A stretch of 64,000 nt of DNA from UBA1206 sp050953105 (GCA_050953105.1 JBMNMA010000001.1:124001-188000); one strand, 5' to 3'; positions 1 through 9,924 are shown, counted from the first letter of the stretch. The notes: generated by a model from the sequence alone, not told the origin. Program-made: numbers and translations.

Positions 1-1955
1 TTGCAGGCGGCGCGGCCTACTATAACTCCGAAGCTCCCGTTTACGAACCTATGGTTCCTCCCTATGAAGACGAAGGCGATTATTCTTATGACCTTGAAGC
101 GGGCATTGCAAAAGGCGAAGTTTACATCAGCATGACTTCAACCAGCATGACCCTTTACAGCTACAGCCTTAACCAGTTCCACAACGACTACGGTGTTGGC
201 AATGCTGAAGACGTTCAGGCTTTCAGAGATGCAGCAAACGCTTACGGCTACACCAAGGTTACCGCCGAAAACAAGGACAAAGTATTTGCTTTCATCGCAT
301 CGATTCTTACCGACCTTTTCGGAATAACCGATGAAGAAGATATTGCTAACTACACTAAGGAAGCTTTATTCGTTAACACTGGCGTTGGTCCCAAGGTTGA
401 ATATGATGCTACCGTCGGCTGCTACAAAGTTGACGAATACACCATTCGTTATGTCTGCCAGACCGCTCTCGATTACAACTACTTCCTTACCTCCGGCACT
501 TCCAACTGGCTCGTTTACGAACCCCTTTACGAAGCCGGCAAGGACACCACCGGTGAACTGGTAACCACCAACTACAGCACTTCCAAAGCAACCTCTATGT
601 CCTACGGCCCCTACAAGCTCGAATCCTATCAGGACGGCAAGCAGGTAGTGTTCGTACGCAACGAAAACTGGTACGGCTGGTCCAAGGACGAAAACGGCAA
701 CCTTTACTCCATTACCCAGTTCGACGTTGACGGCGAAAAAGTTCCCCAGTACGTTGCCACCAAGGTTGTCATCGACGTTATGACCGACGACACCGCTAAG
801 CTTGAGTTCCTCAAGGGCAACCTCAGCGAATGGTCTCCCGCCGCTACCGACCTTGTTAACTACGCTAACTCCACCCGTCTTTACAAGATGGATGAAACCT
901 ATACCATGTCCTTCTTCTTCGACACCAACCTTGAAGACCTCAAGAAAATGGACGAATCCGAAGGCAACCAGAACTCCGTCGTTATGTCCAACATCAACTT
1001 CCGCAAGGCGTTCAGCTTGGCTATCGACAGAGAAGAATGGGTTAAGACCACATCCGGCTACAAGCCCAACTATGGTCTTATGAACACCCTTTACTACTAC
1101 GACGTTTACAACGATCCCACCTCATCTTACCGTGGATCCGACGAGGCTATGAAGGCTATCTGCGAACTCTACGGCGTTGAATACGGCGCAGGCAAACCCT
1201 ACGCAACCCTTAAAGAAGCTTATGAATCCATCAACGGCTACAACCTTACCCAGGCTAAACAGCTTATGAAGACCGCTTGCGACGAGCTCGTTGAAGCCGG
1301 ACTTTATACCAAGGGCCAAGCCATAAAGATTCGTATCGCTTGGATGAAGGGCGCAATCGATACCCCCGCACAGAACCAGTGCAAAGCTATTGAAAACTTC
1401 CTTAATGCAGCTATCGAGGGCTCGGGCTTCGGCACCATAACCCTTGAACCCATCGGAAGCCTTAACGACCGTTACGGCGACGTCGGCACCCGTGGCATAT
1501 TCGCCATCGGCTACGGCGCATGGGGCGGCGCTGCCTTCTATCCTTTCCGTAACCTCCAGGTTTACTGCGACAGCGATCAGTATTCTCTCCACGAGGGCAG
1601 ATGCTGGGATCCCGCTACCGAAGAGTACACCATAGTTGTTAACGGCAAGGAAGAAAAAATGACCTGGAAAGATTGGTCCAACGCTCTTATCGGCACCGGC
1701 AAATTTGCAGACGCCGACAACAAGACCAAGCTTGCCATCACCGCAGAGCTTGAAAAGGCTTACCTTGCTAAATACTACAGAGTTCCGCTTGCAACCTCCA
1801 CAGCTTGCTTCCTTATGAGCTATCAGGTTGACTACTACACCACCGAATACAATGTCATGTATGACTTCGGCGGATTCAGACTCCTCACCTTCAACTACAC
1901 CGACGAAGAATGGGCAGAATACGTTAGCAGCCAGGGCGGTCAGCTCCAGTATTAG
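1..1955 (+). CDS. oppA: Oligopeptide ABC transporter substrate-binding protein, 5' end cut by window
   Basis: The reading frame is open from base 3, so the N-terminus and any lipoprotein signal lie outside the window. The visible 650 residues look like the C-terminal lobe of a family 5 solute-binding protein: aromatic-rich, with the typical pattern of a substrate-lobe segment followed by a run about reading-frame residue 340 where conserved sites for peptide binders occur (NINFRKAFSLAIDREEW). Such proteins sit on the outer face of the membrane and deliver peptides to the permease pair encoded just downstream. Codon use is strongly biased to C- and T-ending codons, which suggests high expression. 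The family call is secure from sequence type plus operon context; the actual ligand is unknown. Confidence 0.85.
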   Translation, partial: AGGAAYYNSEAPVYEPMVPPYEDEGDYSYDLEAGIAKGEVYISMTSTSMTLYSYSLNQFHNDYGVGNAEDVQAFRDAANAYGYTKVTAENKDKVFAFIASILTDLFGITDEEDIANYTKEALFVNTGVGPKVEYDATVGCYKVDEYTIRYVCQTALDYNYFLTSGTSNWLVYEPLYEAGKDTTGELVTTNYSTSKATSMSYGPYKLESYQDGKQVVFVRNENWYGWSKDENGNLYSITQFDVDGEKVPQYVATKVVIDVMTDDTAKLEFLKGNLSEWSPAATDLVNYANSTRLYKMDETYTMSFFFDTNLEDLKKMDESEGNQNSVVMSNINFRKAFSLAIDREEWVKTTSGYKPNYGLMNTLYYYDVYNDPTSSYRGSDEAMKAICELYGVEYGAGKPYATLKEAYESINGYNLTQAKQLMKTACDELVEAGLYTKGQAIKIRIAWMKGAIDTPAQNQCKAIENFLNAAIEGSGFGTITLEPIGSLNDRYGDVGTRGIFAIGYGAWGGAAFYPFRNLQVYCDSDQYSLHEGRCWDPATEEYTIVVNGKEEKMTWKDWSNALIGTGKFADADNKTKLAITAELEKAYLAKYYRVPLATSTACFLMSYQVDYYTTEYNVMYDFGGFRLLTFNYTDEEWAEYVSSQGGQLQY

Positions 1956-1982
1956 TATTCCAAAATAGCTCACTTACGTGAT

Positions 1983-2014
1983 ATAAGCAGGGGGGCAACC
2001 GCTCCCCTGCTTAT
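1983..2014 (+). promoter_or_regulatory. Strong hairpin between SBP and permease genes
   Basis: An 11-bp perfect stem (1983-1993 with 2004-2014, ataagcagggg / cccctgcttat) with a 10-base loop lies just after the oppA stop. No U-tract follows, so it is not a classical terminator. Hairpins at this spot commonly protect the abundant SBP message from 3' decay and lower permease expression; that role is inferred here. Confidence 0.6.
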
Positions 2015-2155
2015 AACAGTATTAGGTGAAATCTCCGGCACAAGAGCAAACACATTATTTATGGCAAAAATCAGTAATGCGTCCGCTTTTATGTCGAAGA
2101 TTGTTAATTATAAACGCAAATATAAACCTCGTCCGGATAAAGGAGTTTTACTTAA

Positions 2156-3115
2156 ATGGGAAAGTATGTATTGAAAAGAGTCCTCCTGATGCTTTTGACG
2201 TTATTTATAATAACGACAATATGCTTTTGTCTTATCAGGATTTTGCCTCAGGAATATCCCACCGACAGGAACCTGGCTCAGGCAATGAAACTGCGTCAGG
2301 AAGCATTGGGATATAACAAGCCCCTTGTTGACCAGTATTTCATTTATTTAAAAAACATTGTAACAGACTGGGACTTCGGCACATCATGGAAAATCCAGCC
2401 CCGTAAGCTGGCCTGGGACGTACTGATTGAGCGTCTACCGCCCACGATCATGGTTAACTTCTATTCACTGATTTTTTCCATACCGTTGGGTATATTACTG
2501 GGCATTTTCGCCGCCATTAAGAAAAATAAATGGCAGGACTCTGTTATAAGCACCATGATTATCTTATTCGTTTCGGTGCCAAGCTATGTTTATGCTTTCT
2601 TGGTTCAGTATCTATTCTTCTTTAAGCTGGGCTGGGTAAGCCGCTCTACCATATACTCAATAAACGACGCCGGCGGCTGGTTTACATGGAAGATGTTCAC
2701 CAGTATGCTTTTGCCTATTCTGGCATTATCCTTCGGTGAAATCGCGTCGTTATGCCGTTTTACCAGAGCAGAGCTTACCGAAACCCTTACTTCCGACTAT
2801 ATGCTCCTTGCCCGGACAAAGGGTTTGACCCGCTCCCAGGCAACTACCCGTCATGCCCTTAAAAACGCCATGGTGCCCATACTTCCCATGATTATCGCAA
2901 GCTTTATAGGTATTTTGGGCGGTTCGATGATTATCGAGCAAATCTTCTCTATCCCCGGTGTAGGCGGCCTGTATATTAGGTCAATTGAGCAGCTTGACTA
3001 CGACGTGTTTATGATGGACAGTATTTTCTATACCTTCGTAAGCCTGCTTGCGGGGATTGTGGTTGATATAAGCTACGGGTTTATCGACCCGAGAATCAGA
3101 ATGGGGGAAAAATAA
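2156..3115 (+). CDS. oppB: Oligopeptide ABC transporter permease, OppB type
   Basis: 319-residue inner-membrane permease. It opens with a signal-anchor-like helix (about residues 9-29) and has five further hydrophobic segments, the normal OppB/DppB plan and length. The cytoplasmic EAA coupling loop is visible around residues 214-230 (DYMLLARTKGL), followed by NAMVPI, the contact site for the ATPases. An AAGGAG site lies 10 bases before the ATG. The gene abuts the next permease: stop TAA at 3113-3115 and ATG at 3116. It forms one half of the membrane channel with OppC. Confidence 0.92.
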   Translation: MGKYVLKRVLLMLLTLFIITTICFCLIRILPQEYPTDRNLAQAMKLRQEALGYNKPLVDQYFIYLKNIVTDWDFGTSWKIQPRKLAWDVLIERLPPTIMVNFYSLIFSIPLGILLGIFAAIKKNKWQDSVISTMIILFVSVPSYVYAFLVQYLFFFKLGWVSRSTIYSINDAGGWFTWKMFTSMLLPILALSFGEIASLCRFTRAELTETLTSDYMLLARTKGLTRSQATTRHALKNAMVPILPMIIASFIGILGGSMIIEQIFSIPGVGGLYIRSIEQLDYDVFMMDSIFYTFVSLLAGIVVDISYGFIDPRIRMGEK

Positions 3116-4705
3116 ATGGCAGCCAAAAGATTTGATATAAATTCCCTCCCGCCCGAAAAATTTGTATTTGTTCAGGAAGGGACAAAACTTAGCGACAAAA
3201 AGTTTGATACCAAGCCGGTGGGCTATTTCAAAGACGCCTGGCGGCGTTTCAGAAAGAACAAAGCCTCTGTGGTAGCGGCAATTATCATTTTAATTATTGT
3301 TCTTTACTCTTTCCTCATCCCGCTGTTCAACACCCGCTACGACGTAACCTTTAACGATAACACCTATCAGATGCTTCCCCCCAGATCCATTCTCCTTTCT
3401 AAAATAGGAATTGCCGACGGCGGAAGCGAAGCCACCATCAACGAGCCCGACCTTATCTGGAAAATCGGCATAGGTGTGGCGGCTGAGGATACCCAAGGCA
3501 CCGGCAACATAACTGTTGATCAGGGCTTAAAAAGCAAATACCAGCCCATACTCCGTGTCGACAAACCCTTTTCTCAGCTTGAAGGCAAAAAGGAATTTTT
3601 CTATTATCCTGTTAGGGTTGAAAACTACTATAACATCGGTTTTCAGTATAAAAGTATAACTCAGGAAGAGTATCAGGAAATAGTTAATTGGCAGGAAGAA
3701 ACGGGAATTAAGGTTTTATATCCCCTTATTGCCAAAAACGAATATAACCCCGATGAAACCAACGCCAACTACTGGTATAAAGCAAAACGCTATCAAAACC
3801 AGGTTTACCCCGTAATAACCACCGAAAACGGCACTGCCAAAAGGGTGGGTTACAACGAATTACAATTTGAGGACAACTACATCAGGGATGCGGAAGGCAA
3901 TCCGGTTTACTTCAGATATACCGGCGGCGGCACCTCCCATGAGGACGTCCAGTACAGAGTTAGAATATTATACTATAACTATTATATATTCAAAAACGGC
4001 TTTGAGCCTAATTACCTTTTGGGCACAGACAGCTCAGGCTACGACCTTGCCCTCCGGCTTGCATCTGGTATTAAGCTTTCTCTGCTTATAGCCATCTGCG
4101 TTTCGGTCATTAACTTTATAATCGGCGCCGTTTACGGAGCTGTCGAAGGCTACTACGGCGGCTGGGTAGATATTATTCTTGAACGGGTAACCGACATTCT
4201 TGCCGGTATGCCGTTTATAGTGCTGGCCACCTTGTTCCAGATACATTTTGCCAACAAAGTGGGGGCAGTGCCAAGTCTGTTGTTTGCCTACGTTCTGACG
4301 GGATGGATAGGCACCGCCTCGAGGGTTAGAACACAGTTTTACCGCTTTAAGAATCAGGAATACGTTATGGCGGCAAGAACCCTGGGTGCGCGTGACCGGA
4401 GAATAATTTGGAAGCACATCTTCCCCAACGCCCTTGGCACAATAATCACATCAAGCGCACTGGTTATTCCCGGGGTTATCGGTTCAGAAAGCATGCTGTC
4501 TTACTTAGGCATAGTTAAACTGGGCGGTGACGAAGGCATATCCCTCGGCACCCTGCTTTCCGACGCCAGCTCCAACTGGCTGTCCCACCCCCACCTTATG
4601 CTTTTCCCGGCATTGGTGCTTTCTCTGCTTATGATATGCTTTAACCTCTTCGGCAACGGCCTGCGTGATGCCTTTAACCCGTCCTTGAGAGGTGTGGAGG
4701 ACTAA
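3116..4705 (+). CDS. oppC: Oligopeptide ABC transporter permease, OppC type, with large outer insertion
   Basis: 529 residues, against about 300 for ordinary OppC. A cytoplasmic N-tail is followed by one membrane helix at about residues 46-67, then about 250 mostly polar, Tyr/Asn-rich residues before the remaining helices start near residue 320. The EAA loop is intact at about residues 414-430 (EYVMAARTLGARDRR). The topology places the insertion outside the cell, next to the solute-binding protein. I infer that it docks or selects substrate; nothing in it matched a domain I recognise. Permease identity is firm, insertion function unknown. Confidence 0.9.
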   Translation: MAAKRFDINSLPPEKFVFVQEGTKLSDKKFDTKPVGYFKDAWRRFRKNKASVVAAIIILIIVLYSFLIPLFNTRYDVTFNDNTYQMLPPRSILLSKIGIADGGSEATINEPDLIWKIGIGVAAEDTQGTGNITVDQGLKSKYQPILRVDKPFSQLEGKKEFFYYPVRVENYYNIGFQYKSITQEEYQEIVNWQEETGIKVLYPLIAKNEYNPDETNANYWYKAKRYQNQVYPVITTENGTAKRVGYNELQFEDNYIRDAEGNPVYFRYTGGGTSHEDVQYRVRILYYNYYIFKNGFEPNYLLGTDSSGYDLALRLASGIKLSLLIAICVSVINFIIGAVYGAVEGYYGGWVDIILERVTDILAGMPFIVLATLFQIHFANKVGAVPSLLFAYVLTGWIGTASRVRTQFYRFKNQEYVMAARTLGARDRRIIWKHIFPNALGTIITSSALVIPGVIGSESMLSYLGIVKLGGDEGISLGTLLSDASSNWLSHPHLMLFPALVLSLLMICFNLFGNGLRDAFNPSLRGVED

Positions 4706-4706
4706 T

Positions 4707-6869
4707 ATGGATAAGATACTTGAAGTAAAAAACCTAAAAATTTCATTTCGAACCTCCAACGGTACGGTTAAGGCGGTCCGGGATATATCCTTTGACCTTG
4801 AACGGGGCAAAACCCTTGCCATAGTTGGCGAATCGGGGTCGGGTAAATCGGTTACCTCCCGGGCGATATTAGGCATTCTCGCCGGCAACGCCATTATCGA
4901 AGGCGGCGAAATCCTCTATGACGGCAAGGACCTGCTTAAAATCGATGAGGAGCTTATGCATAAAATGCGCGGGGATAAAATCGCAATGATTTTCCAGGAT
5001 CCCCTGTCCTCGTTAAACCCCATTGTAAAAATCGGCAAGCAGATTACCGAGGCAATGCTCCTTAAAAACAAGTCCAACCGCAGGGAATCCCGCAACGAAT
5101 TCAACCGTATGCTGGCTATTTTAAAGCAACACATGATAGCTGCCGACACCACCGGCAGCGCCAAGCGGATTGAAGAGCTTACCGTTATTTTTGACAAGTG
5201 CAACATTGTTGCCAACCAGTATGAAAACGCCTACAATAACCAATATACCAAAGCTATCGACTTAATTTCCGAAATAAACGACGTTCTTTTCAAATACGAA
5301 AAGAAGCAAAAAACCGACTTTACCGCCGCTTTGGGAAGCTGCGGGACCAAGCTGAAGAAAATCCACGACAGGTTTTTGACAAACAACTACGACCAAAAGC
5401 TTGCCGACTTGGCTCTGTCCTGCAACAAGCTTAAAAAAGCGTCTAAGGACAAGGACTTTGAGAAAAGGTCAACCGAGCTTCTGGCTGTCATCAGGGATAC
5501 ACTTACCGAAATGACTTCAGCCACCAAACCGGGATTTTTCCGCATAGGTCACTATCTGCTTAAAAAGCCCAATGCCAAAATAGACGAAATGCCCCTCGAT
5601 GCCCTTAATAAAGAAGCCCTTGAGTTCCTCTACTCTGACTTTATGGACGAATTCACCGCCTATGAAAGGTTAGGCGTGGCCCATTCCTACAACGTTGCCC
5701 TTGAAAAGAAAAAGGCTCTTTTACCCGAACTTAAAAAGGCAAGGGAATTTTACTCAGGTGAATTTACTAAAAAAGACGCCATTAAATATGCCAATAAATT
5801 ATCTGCGCTTGTAGAAGATTCCATCGACAGGCTTGAAATTATTAAAGATAACGTAGCCTACACCTTCCGCACGGGATTAATAACTGCTATCGAAAGATAT
5901 TTCGAATGCAAAAAACGCAACCCCAAGGAAGAAAGTCGGTATGCACGTCAGACGGCAAAGAGAGACAAACTCATTGCCGCCGGCAAGACCGTAGACTGGA
6001 AGGTTATCCCCAAATCGGTGTATGACCTTGACGATGTTAAGGATGACATTGTTTCGGTTGTCAACCGCCTTTTAACCAACTACGAAAAATACATTTCCGA
6101 ATCTGATAAAGTGGATTTCAACGCCCGTTCCCAGGCCCTTGTGGAATATTTCCGGGACAAAGCCTCCCAAGTTGTCTACCGCTTAACCAAGCGAATGGCA
6201 AAGGAAATGGCCATAAAGCTTATGGAGGAAGTGGGAATACACGAGCCGAGACGCAGGTTCTACCAGTATCCCTTTGAATTTTCGGGCGGTATGAGACAAA
6301 GGATAGTTATTGCCATCGCCCTGGTGGCAAACCCCGATATTCTTATATGCGACGAGCCCACCACCGCCCTTGACGTTACCATTCAGGCACAGATACTTGA
6401 GCTTATTAATAAGCTTAAGCGGGAAAGAAACCTGTCGGTAATATTTATAACCCATGACCTTGGGGTGGTTGCCAACATGGCCGACGACATTGCGGTTATG
6501 TATGCGGGCAAAATAGTGGAATACGGCACCTCCGAGGACATTTTCTACAACCCCCGTCATCCCTATACCTGGGCGCTGCTTTCGTCAATGCCCGAGCTTG
6601 CCACAACCGACAAGCTGGACACCATACCCGGCACCCCGCCCAATATGATATTCCCGCCCGAAGGGGACGCCTTTGCAGAGCGTAACAAGTACGCAATGGA
6701 AATTGACTTTGAGCTTCAGCCGCCAATGTTTAAAATTTCCGACACCCATTACGCCGCCACCTGGCTCCTTCATCCCAATGCCCCCAAGGTGGATATCCCC
6801 AAGAACATTACCGACCGCATTGAGCGGATGAAAGAACAAGCAAAGAAGGCAGGTGGAAACAATGAGTGA
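4707..6869 (+). CDS. oppD: Oligopeptide ABC transporter ATPase, OppD type, with about 370-residue insertion
   Basis: 720 residues, twice the usual OppD length. Walker A (GESGSGKS) is at residues 41-48 and the Q-loop glutamine at about 97. The signature SGGMRQR starts only at residue 526, followed by Walker B (ILICDEPT) and the D-loop/H-loop. The roughly 370 extra residues lie in the helical subdomain and are Lys/Glu/Leu-rich, probably helical. The C-terminal oligopeptide-binding region is present. The start at 4707 is chosen because TGGAGG at 4695-4700 is well spaced; an upstream GTG at 4692 overlaps that site. All catalytic motifs are intact, so it should hydrolyse ATP. Confidence 0.92.
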   Translation: MDKILEVKNLKISFRTSNGTVKAVRDISFDLERGKTLAIVGESGSGKSVTSRAILGILAGNAIIEGGEILYDGKDLLKIDEELMHKMRGDKIAMIFQDPLSSLNPIVKIGKQITEAMLLKNKSNRRESRNEFNRMLAILKQHMIAADTTGSAKRIEELTVIFDKCNIVANQYENAYNNQYTKAIDLISEINDVLFKYEKKQKTDFTAALGSCGTKLKKIHDRFLTNNYDQKLADLALSCNKLKKASKDKDFEKRSTELLAVIRDTLTEMTSATKPGFFRIGHYLLKKPNAKIDEMPLDALNKEALEFLYSDFMDEFTAYERLGVAHSYNVALEKKKALLPELKKAREFYSGEFTKKDAIKYANKLSALVEDSIDRLEIIKDNVAYTFRTGLITAIERYFECKKRNPKEESRYARQTAKRDKLIAAGKTVDWKVIPKSVYDLDDVKDDIVSVVNRLLTNYEKYISESDKVDFNARSQALVEYFRDKASQVVYRLTKRMAKEMAIKLMEEVGIHEPRRRFYQYPFEFSGGMRQRIVIAIALVANPDILICDEPTTALDVTIQAQILELINKLKRERNLSVIFITHDLGVVANMADDIAVMYAGKIVEYGTSEDIFYNPRHPYTWALLSSMPELATTDKLDTIPGTPPNMIFPPEGDAFAERNKYAMEIDFELQPPMFKISDTHYAATWLLHPNAPKVDIPKNITDRIERMKEQAKKAGGNNE

Positions 6870-8112
6870 AGTGAAAGCAGGCGAAGTGTTACTCAAAGTT
6901 GAACACCTCTGCCAGTATTTCGGCCCCACCAAAGCGGTGGACGATGTTTCCTTTGAAGTTAAGAAAGGCGAAGTTTTCGGCCTTGTGGGCGAATCAGGTT
7001 GTGGTAAAACCACCACCGGACGCTCAATTATCCGGCTGTATGACATAACCTCCGGCGATATATATTTCAAAGGCGAAAGGATTTCCGCCGGCACACTTTC
7101 CTACAAGCTTGCCATTAAAGATGCAAGAAAAACTATCAAAGGGGAGATAAAGGCCTTAACCAAAGAAGCCGAAAGCAATCCCCAGAAAAAGGACGAAAAC
7201 CTTAAACTTATTGAAGCCAAGAAGAAAGAGCTTGACGACATAATCAAGGAAAACAAGGAAAAAATAAAATCTGCCGAGCACGCTCACAGGCATTCCAACC
7301 GGGAATATGCCAAAAAGTGTGTTGAAAGGGTTAAGGCCGAATACGCCAAAAAGCTTGAGACAGCCACAGGCGCAGACCGGGATAAAATCAAGCACCAGTA
7401 TCAGGAAGCCCTTTATGCGGCAAAGAAAACCCGCCTTACCACCCAGATACAAATGATTTTCCAGGACCCCATTGCCTCCCTCAACCCCCGTATGACAGTA
7501 AGGGAGATTATTGCCGAAGGTCTTATAATAAACGGCATAAAAGATAAACAGTATATCGACGAAAAGGTATACGAAATCCTTGAGACGGTTGGTCTGGTGC
7601 GGGAACACGCCGGCAGATACCCCCACGAGTTTTCCGGCGGTCAGCGGCAGCGTATAGGCATTGCCCGTTCGGTTATTATGAACCCCGAAATGATTATCGC
7701 AGACGAGCCTATATCCGCTCTTGACGTATCAATTCAGGCTCAGGTTATAAACCTGCTTAACGACCTGCGCAAGCAGCTTGGGCTTACCATACTGTTTATA
7801 GCCCATGACCTTTCGGTGGTTAAGTATTTTTCCGACCGTATAGGGGTTATGTATTACGGTAAACTGGTGGAGCTGACCTCCTCTGAGGAGCTGTTCAAAC
7901 GGCCCATACATCCCTACACCCGTTCGTTACTGTCGGCAATACCCCTTCCCGACCCTAATTTTGAGAAAAACAGGGTAAGGATTGTGTATGATCCCCTTGC
8001 GTCCCACGACTATACAACAAGCAAACCCACAATGCGGGAAATCAGTCCCGGCCACTTCGTCTACTGCAACGACGAAGAAGAGGTTAAATACAAAGCGGAG
8101 TTTGGTCTGTGA
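6862..8112 (+). CDS. oppF: Oligopeptide ABC transporter ATPase, OppF type, with coiled-coil-like insertion
   Basis: 416 residues from the ATG at 6862, which has an AGGTGG site five bases upstream; it overlaps the oppD stop by 8 bases. Walker A (GESGCGKT) is at 43-50, but the Q-loop glutamine is at residue 201 rather than near 95, because about 105 Lys/Glu/Ala-rich residues are inserted between them. The segment looks like a helical hairpin or coiled coil. Signature (SGGQRQR), Walker B (MIIADEP) and the H-loop (IAHDLSVV) follow normally, as does the C-terminal OppF extension. It pairs with OppD as the cytoplasmic motor. Confidence 0.92.
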   Translation: MSEVKAGEVLLKVEHLCQYFGPTKAVDDVSFEVKKGEVFGLVGESGCGKTTTGRSIIRLYDITSGDIYFKGERISAGTLSYKLAIKDARKTIKGEIKALTKEAESNPQKKDENLKLIEAKKKELDDIIKENKEKIKSAEHAHRHSNREYAKKCVERVKAEYAKKLETATGADRDKIKHQYQEALYAAKKTRLTTQIQMIFQDPIASLNPRMTVREIIAEGLIINGIKDKQYIDEKVYEILETVGLVREHAGRYPHEFSGGQRQRIGIARSVIMNPEMIIADEPISALDVSIQAQVINLLNDLRKQLGLTILFIAHDLSVVKYFSDRIGVMYYGKLVELTSSEELFKRPIHPYTRSLLSAIPLPDPNFEKNRVRIVYDPLASHDYTTSKPTMREISPGHFVYCNDEEEVKYKAEFGL

Positions 8113-8519
8113 AAAAGAAAATTACCAAAACAGTTATTAAATATGCCATAACCCTTGCCATAGGACTGGGGATAGTCTATATTTTCTATTCCCTGCGGCA
8201 GGACAGCATACACACCATAAATAAGCAATACAGGGTGTTATGCGATGCCTTTACCGTTCCGGGATTATTGATGATAATGTTCGGGCTGCTTATATGGGTT
8301 TCCACCACCGGCACCTTTGACATTCTGTCCTATGCATTTGCCTACGCCTTTTCCCGGCTTGTTCCGGGCATGACCTATTACCGCGAGGAAAAGTATTACG
8401 ACTATGTCCAGCGGAAAAAAGGTCAGCGTGTAAAGGGTTACTCTTTCCTGTTTATTTGCGGGTTTGTGTTTTTGGCTGTTGCGGTAGTTTTCAGGTATCT
8501 TTTTTACAATACGCCTTGA
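8109..8519 (+). CDS. Small membrane protein, possibly DUF3899 family
   Basis: 136 residues, starting at a GTG that overlaps the oppF stop by four bases, so it is translationally coupled to the transporter. Three hydrophobic stretches are visible: residues 10-26, about 50-64 and about 112-132. The middle contains GTFDILSYAF, which resembles the DUF3899 family as I remember it. The product has no catalytic motif I can name. Its tight coupling suggests an accessory or assembly role for the Opp complex, but this is inference. Confidence 0.6.
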   Translation: MKKKITKTVIKYAITLAIGLGIVYIFYSLRQDSIHTINKQYRVLCDAFTVPGLLMIMFGLLIWVSTTGTFDILSYAFAYAFSRLVPGMTYYREEKYYDYVQRKKGQRVKGYSFLFICGFVFLAVAVVFRYLFYNTP

Positions 8520-8524
8520 ATATA

Positions 8525-8549
8525 GGGCAGCGGTCTGCTGCCCTTTTTT
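8525..8549 (+). terminator. Rho-independent terminator of the opp operon
   Basis: A 7-bp stem gggcagc / gctgccc with a 5-base loop is followed directly by six T residues. It starts five bases after the stop codon of the last operon gene. Confidence 0.9.
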
Positions 8550-8574
8550 ATAAAAATTAACCGGAGGATATATA

Positions 8575-9924
8575 ATGGCAGGCTATCAGAAACTTGACAT
8601 TTTACTGCGTGAGGAAATCGACCAACTGACCGAGGAGGGACGGATTTTTGACAAACAGGCCCTTCTTGAGGAAATAGACAAAAATGTGGGAAACCGGGAA
8701 GGCCTTAAGGAAATATACAAAAAGATGTGTGCCTTCCCCAAGGATGCGTCCTTTCCCTACAACGAGCCGGATGAGTATGAGGAAATACTCCCCCTTTGCA
8801 AGGGCAAAAGCGCAAAATATGAAATAGATGAAAATGAAATCTACAATAAAATCTACGGCGCCTGGCTGGCACGTTGTATAGGCTGCGCTTTAGGCCAGCC
8901 GGTAGAGCTTTGGAACGCCAGTAGTATTAAGGCATGGCTTGAAGGGGCAGGTAAATATCCCCTGTCCTTCTATATCCCCACCCATTCCGAGGCCGAAAAA
9001 ACCTTAGGCTACAAGGTTGGGTGCATTAACTCCACCGACGAGCATATTTCCTTTATGCAAACCGACGACGACCTCCGCTACACAGTTTTGGCGTTAAAGC
9101 TGCTTATGGCCAAGGGAGAGGATTTTGACTCCTACGACGTGGGATTGAACTGGCATTACAATCTTCCCTACCGGGCGTTATGCACCGCCGAAAATCAGGC
9201 GTATCTGAACTTTGCCGCCATTGACGAAAACGGCCCCTGGGGTAAGCCGGCAAACGCCATGGAGCTGCTTAAGCAGGGCAAGGTTAACACCTTCTTAAAC
9301 CCCTACCGGGAATGGATAGGCGCCCAGATAAGAATTGACGGCTATGCCTATGCCTGCGCCGGAGACCCCCACAAAGCAGCTTATCTTGCTTATAAGGACG
9401 CTTATTTTTCCCACACCGCCAACGGCATTTACGGGGCAATGTTCTTTGCGGCAATGATAGCCTCCGCCTTCGGTTCGGGCAGCATAGAAAAAGCCTTTGA
9501 GGACGCTCTTTGCGAAATCCCTGCCACCTCAAGGCTGTATGAGGCAATGCTTAAGACAAGAGAGATTGTAGCTTCGGTAACCGATTTTGAGGAGCTTATT
9601 CAAAAGGTTAACGCCGAGTTCGCCAATTACAACTGTGTCCACACCATTAACAATGCCGCTGTTTGTGTTGCGGCTCTGCTCTGGAGCAAGGGTGACTTTG
9701 AAAAGGCACTGACGTTTTCGGTTATGGCCGGCCTTGACACCGACTGCAACGGCGCCACCGTGGGTTCCTGCATGGGTGCGCTGTTGGGAGAAAAAGCAAT
9801 ACCCGACAAATGGAAAGCCCCCTTACATGACACGCTTTATTCCGGCCTTGCGGATTTCCACCCAATAAAAATCAGCGAAATTGCAAGAATGACAAAGGAA
9901 GTTTACGATAAAATAAAGGGTTAA
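8575..9924 (+). CDS. ADP-ribosylglycohydrolase family protein
   Basis: 449 residues. The ADP-ribosylglycohydrolase fold begins near residue 85 (YGAWLARCIGCALGQPVE). The magnesium-binding motifs are present: TDDD at 163-166 and GLDTDCNG around 386-392. The first 85 or so residues form an extension without a recognised domain. Members remove ADP-ribose from proteins or nucleic acids, or cleave related substrates; the real substrate cannot be told. A GGAGG site precedes the ATG. It lies 25 bases beyond the opp terminator, so it depends on readthrough or on its own weak promoter, which I could not place. Confidence 0.85.
   Translation: MAGYQKLDILLREEIDQLTEEGRIFDKQALLEEIDKNVGNREGLKEIYKKMCAFPKDASFPYNEPDEYEEILPLCKGKSAKYEIDENEIYNKIYGAWLARCIGCALGQPVELWNASSIKAWLEGAGKYPLSFYIPTHSEAEKTLGYKVGCINSTDEHISFMQTDDDLRYTVLALKLLMAKGEDFDSYDVGLNWHYNLPYRALCTAENQAYLNFAAIDENGPWGKPANAMELLKQGKVNTFLNPYREWIGAQIRIDGYAYACAGDPHKAAYLAYKDAYFSHTANGIYGAMFFAAMIASAFGSGSIEKAFEDALCEIPATSRLYEAMLKTREIVASVTDFEELIQKVNAEFANYNCVHTINNAAVCVAALLWSKGDFEKALTFSVMAGLDTDCNGATVGSCMGALLGEKAIPDKWKAPLHDTLYSGLADFHPIKISEIARMTKEVYDKIKG

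Noticed and set aside
1122..1973. 283-codon open frame antisense to the solute-binding gene
   Set aside because: Opposite-strand shadow of a strongly codon-biased gene.
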